From contig JAEEII010000225.1 of the NCBI GenBank assembly GCA_016281295.1, positions 1-5,647 on the forward strand: 5,647 nt of DNA, given 5' to 3'. The stretch comes from Bacteroidales bacterium (GTDB lineage Bacteria; Bacteroidota; Bacteroidia; Bacteroidales; F082). This document shows positions 5,391 through 5,647 of the stretch, piece by piece. Both the position numbers and the translations under genes were made by a program. Numbering within the stretch: the stretch's first letter is position 1; every line of letters starts with the position of its first letter. The notes beneath the pieces are model-generated. The model had not been told where the DNA came from. It worked only from the letters and a program-made list of their open reading frames with translations, and did not search any database.

Positions 5391-5431
5391 TCACGTTGAA
5401 TGAATAGAGTTTATCATCAAAACAAAGAAAA

Positions 5432-5647
5432 ATGAAAAGATCCATGACCGTTGCGGTTTTGTTGCTGCTCGCCGGATTCAGTCTGATGGCGCAACCATCC
5501 CTCGTCGTGCGGGTTGACACCCTCTTTGTAGTAGGAAATGAAGCCGCTTTCGACGGTTATTCATTCGAGCTCTACCATAACCGATGGTGTTTTTCAATGT
5601 CAAATCCGGATCCGGCTGTCCTGTATGAGGATGACCTCTACACTGTC
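5432..5647 (+). CDS. Secreted protein of unknown function, N-terminal fragment
   Basis: The reading frame from ATG at 5432 stays open for 72 codons to the window edge. Residues 1-20 (MKRSMTVAVLLLLAGFSLMA) form a clear signal peptide, with cleavage likely before Gln21, a usual pattern in Bacteroidota. The visible mature part (starting QPSLVVRVDTLFVVGNEAAF) is rich in short strand-like stretches and acidic residues; I do not recognise a domain in it. There is no lipobox, so it should be periplasmic, surface or secreted. It is preceded by an A-rich AAACAAAGAAAA leader and by the copy C promoter. A second ATG at 5444 would shorten the signal peptide and is less likely. Confidence 0.75.
   Translation, partial: MKRSMTVAVLLLLAGFSLMAQPSLVVRVDTLFVVGNEAAFDGYSFELYHNRWCFSMSNPDPAVLYEDDLYTV

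Noticed and set aside
5143..5399. Small open frames on both strands between the nuclease and the last gene
   Set aside because: They are translations of copy C and its promoter, with no start context or recognisable domain.

Overview
The window looks like chromosomal DNA of a Bacteroidales-type bacterium (phylum Bacteroidota). The promoters match the Bacteroidota pattern (TTTG-like -33 box, about 20 bp spacer, TAnnTTTG -7 box). Start codons have A-rich leaders instead of strong Shine-Dalgarno sites. Gene content (membrane LytTR regulator, lipocalin-like lipoprotein, S41 protease, DUF1016 nuclease) also fits. Genus cannot be told from the sequence.

Left part, minus strand: the first 18 codons of a gene running off the left edge (1-54), probably the alpha subunit of a 2-oxoacid:ferredoxin oxidoreductase, with its own promoter. 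Upstream of it lies a membrane-anchored LytTR transcription regulator (342-1463). It carries an extra C-terminal winged helix, and the linker before that domain is encoded by two copies of a 28-bp palindromic repeat.

Middle, plus strand: divergent from the regulator is a small lipocalin-like lipoprotein (1798-2193), followed by a secreted tricorn-like S41 peptidase (2366-3778). The divergent region holds a promoter for each direction and a 9-bp direct repeat with 12-bp gap, a plausible LytTR site.

Right part, plus strand: a stand-alone PDDEXK nuclease of the DUF1016/YhcG family (4149-5168) and the start of an unrecognised secreted protein (5432 to the window end).

The feature no gene family explains is a family of intergenic hairpin-rich repeats. 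The peptidase, the nuclease and the last gene are each preceded by a copy in the same orientation (about 2247-2326, 3803-3990, 5261-5390). The last two copies also share a Bacteroidota promoter, so the element seems to be a mobile or duplicated promoter module. Its hairpin shares the GAGACG/CGTCTC core with the palindromes inside the regulator gene. No transposase, tRNA, rRNA or CRISPR array is visible.
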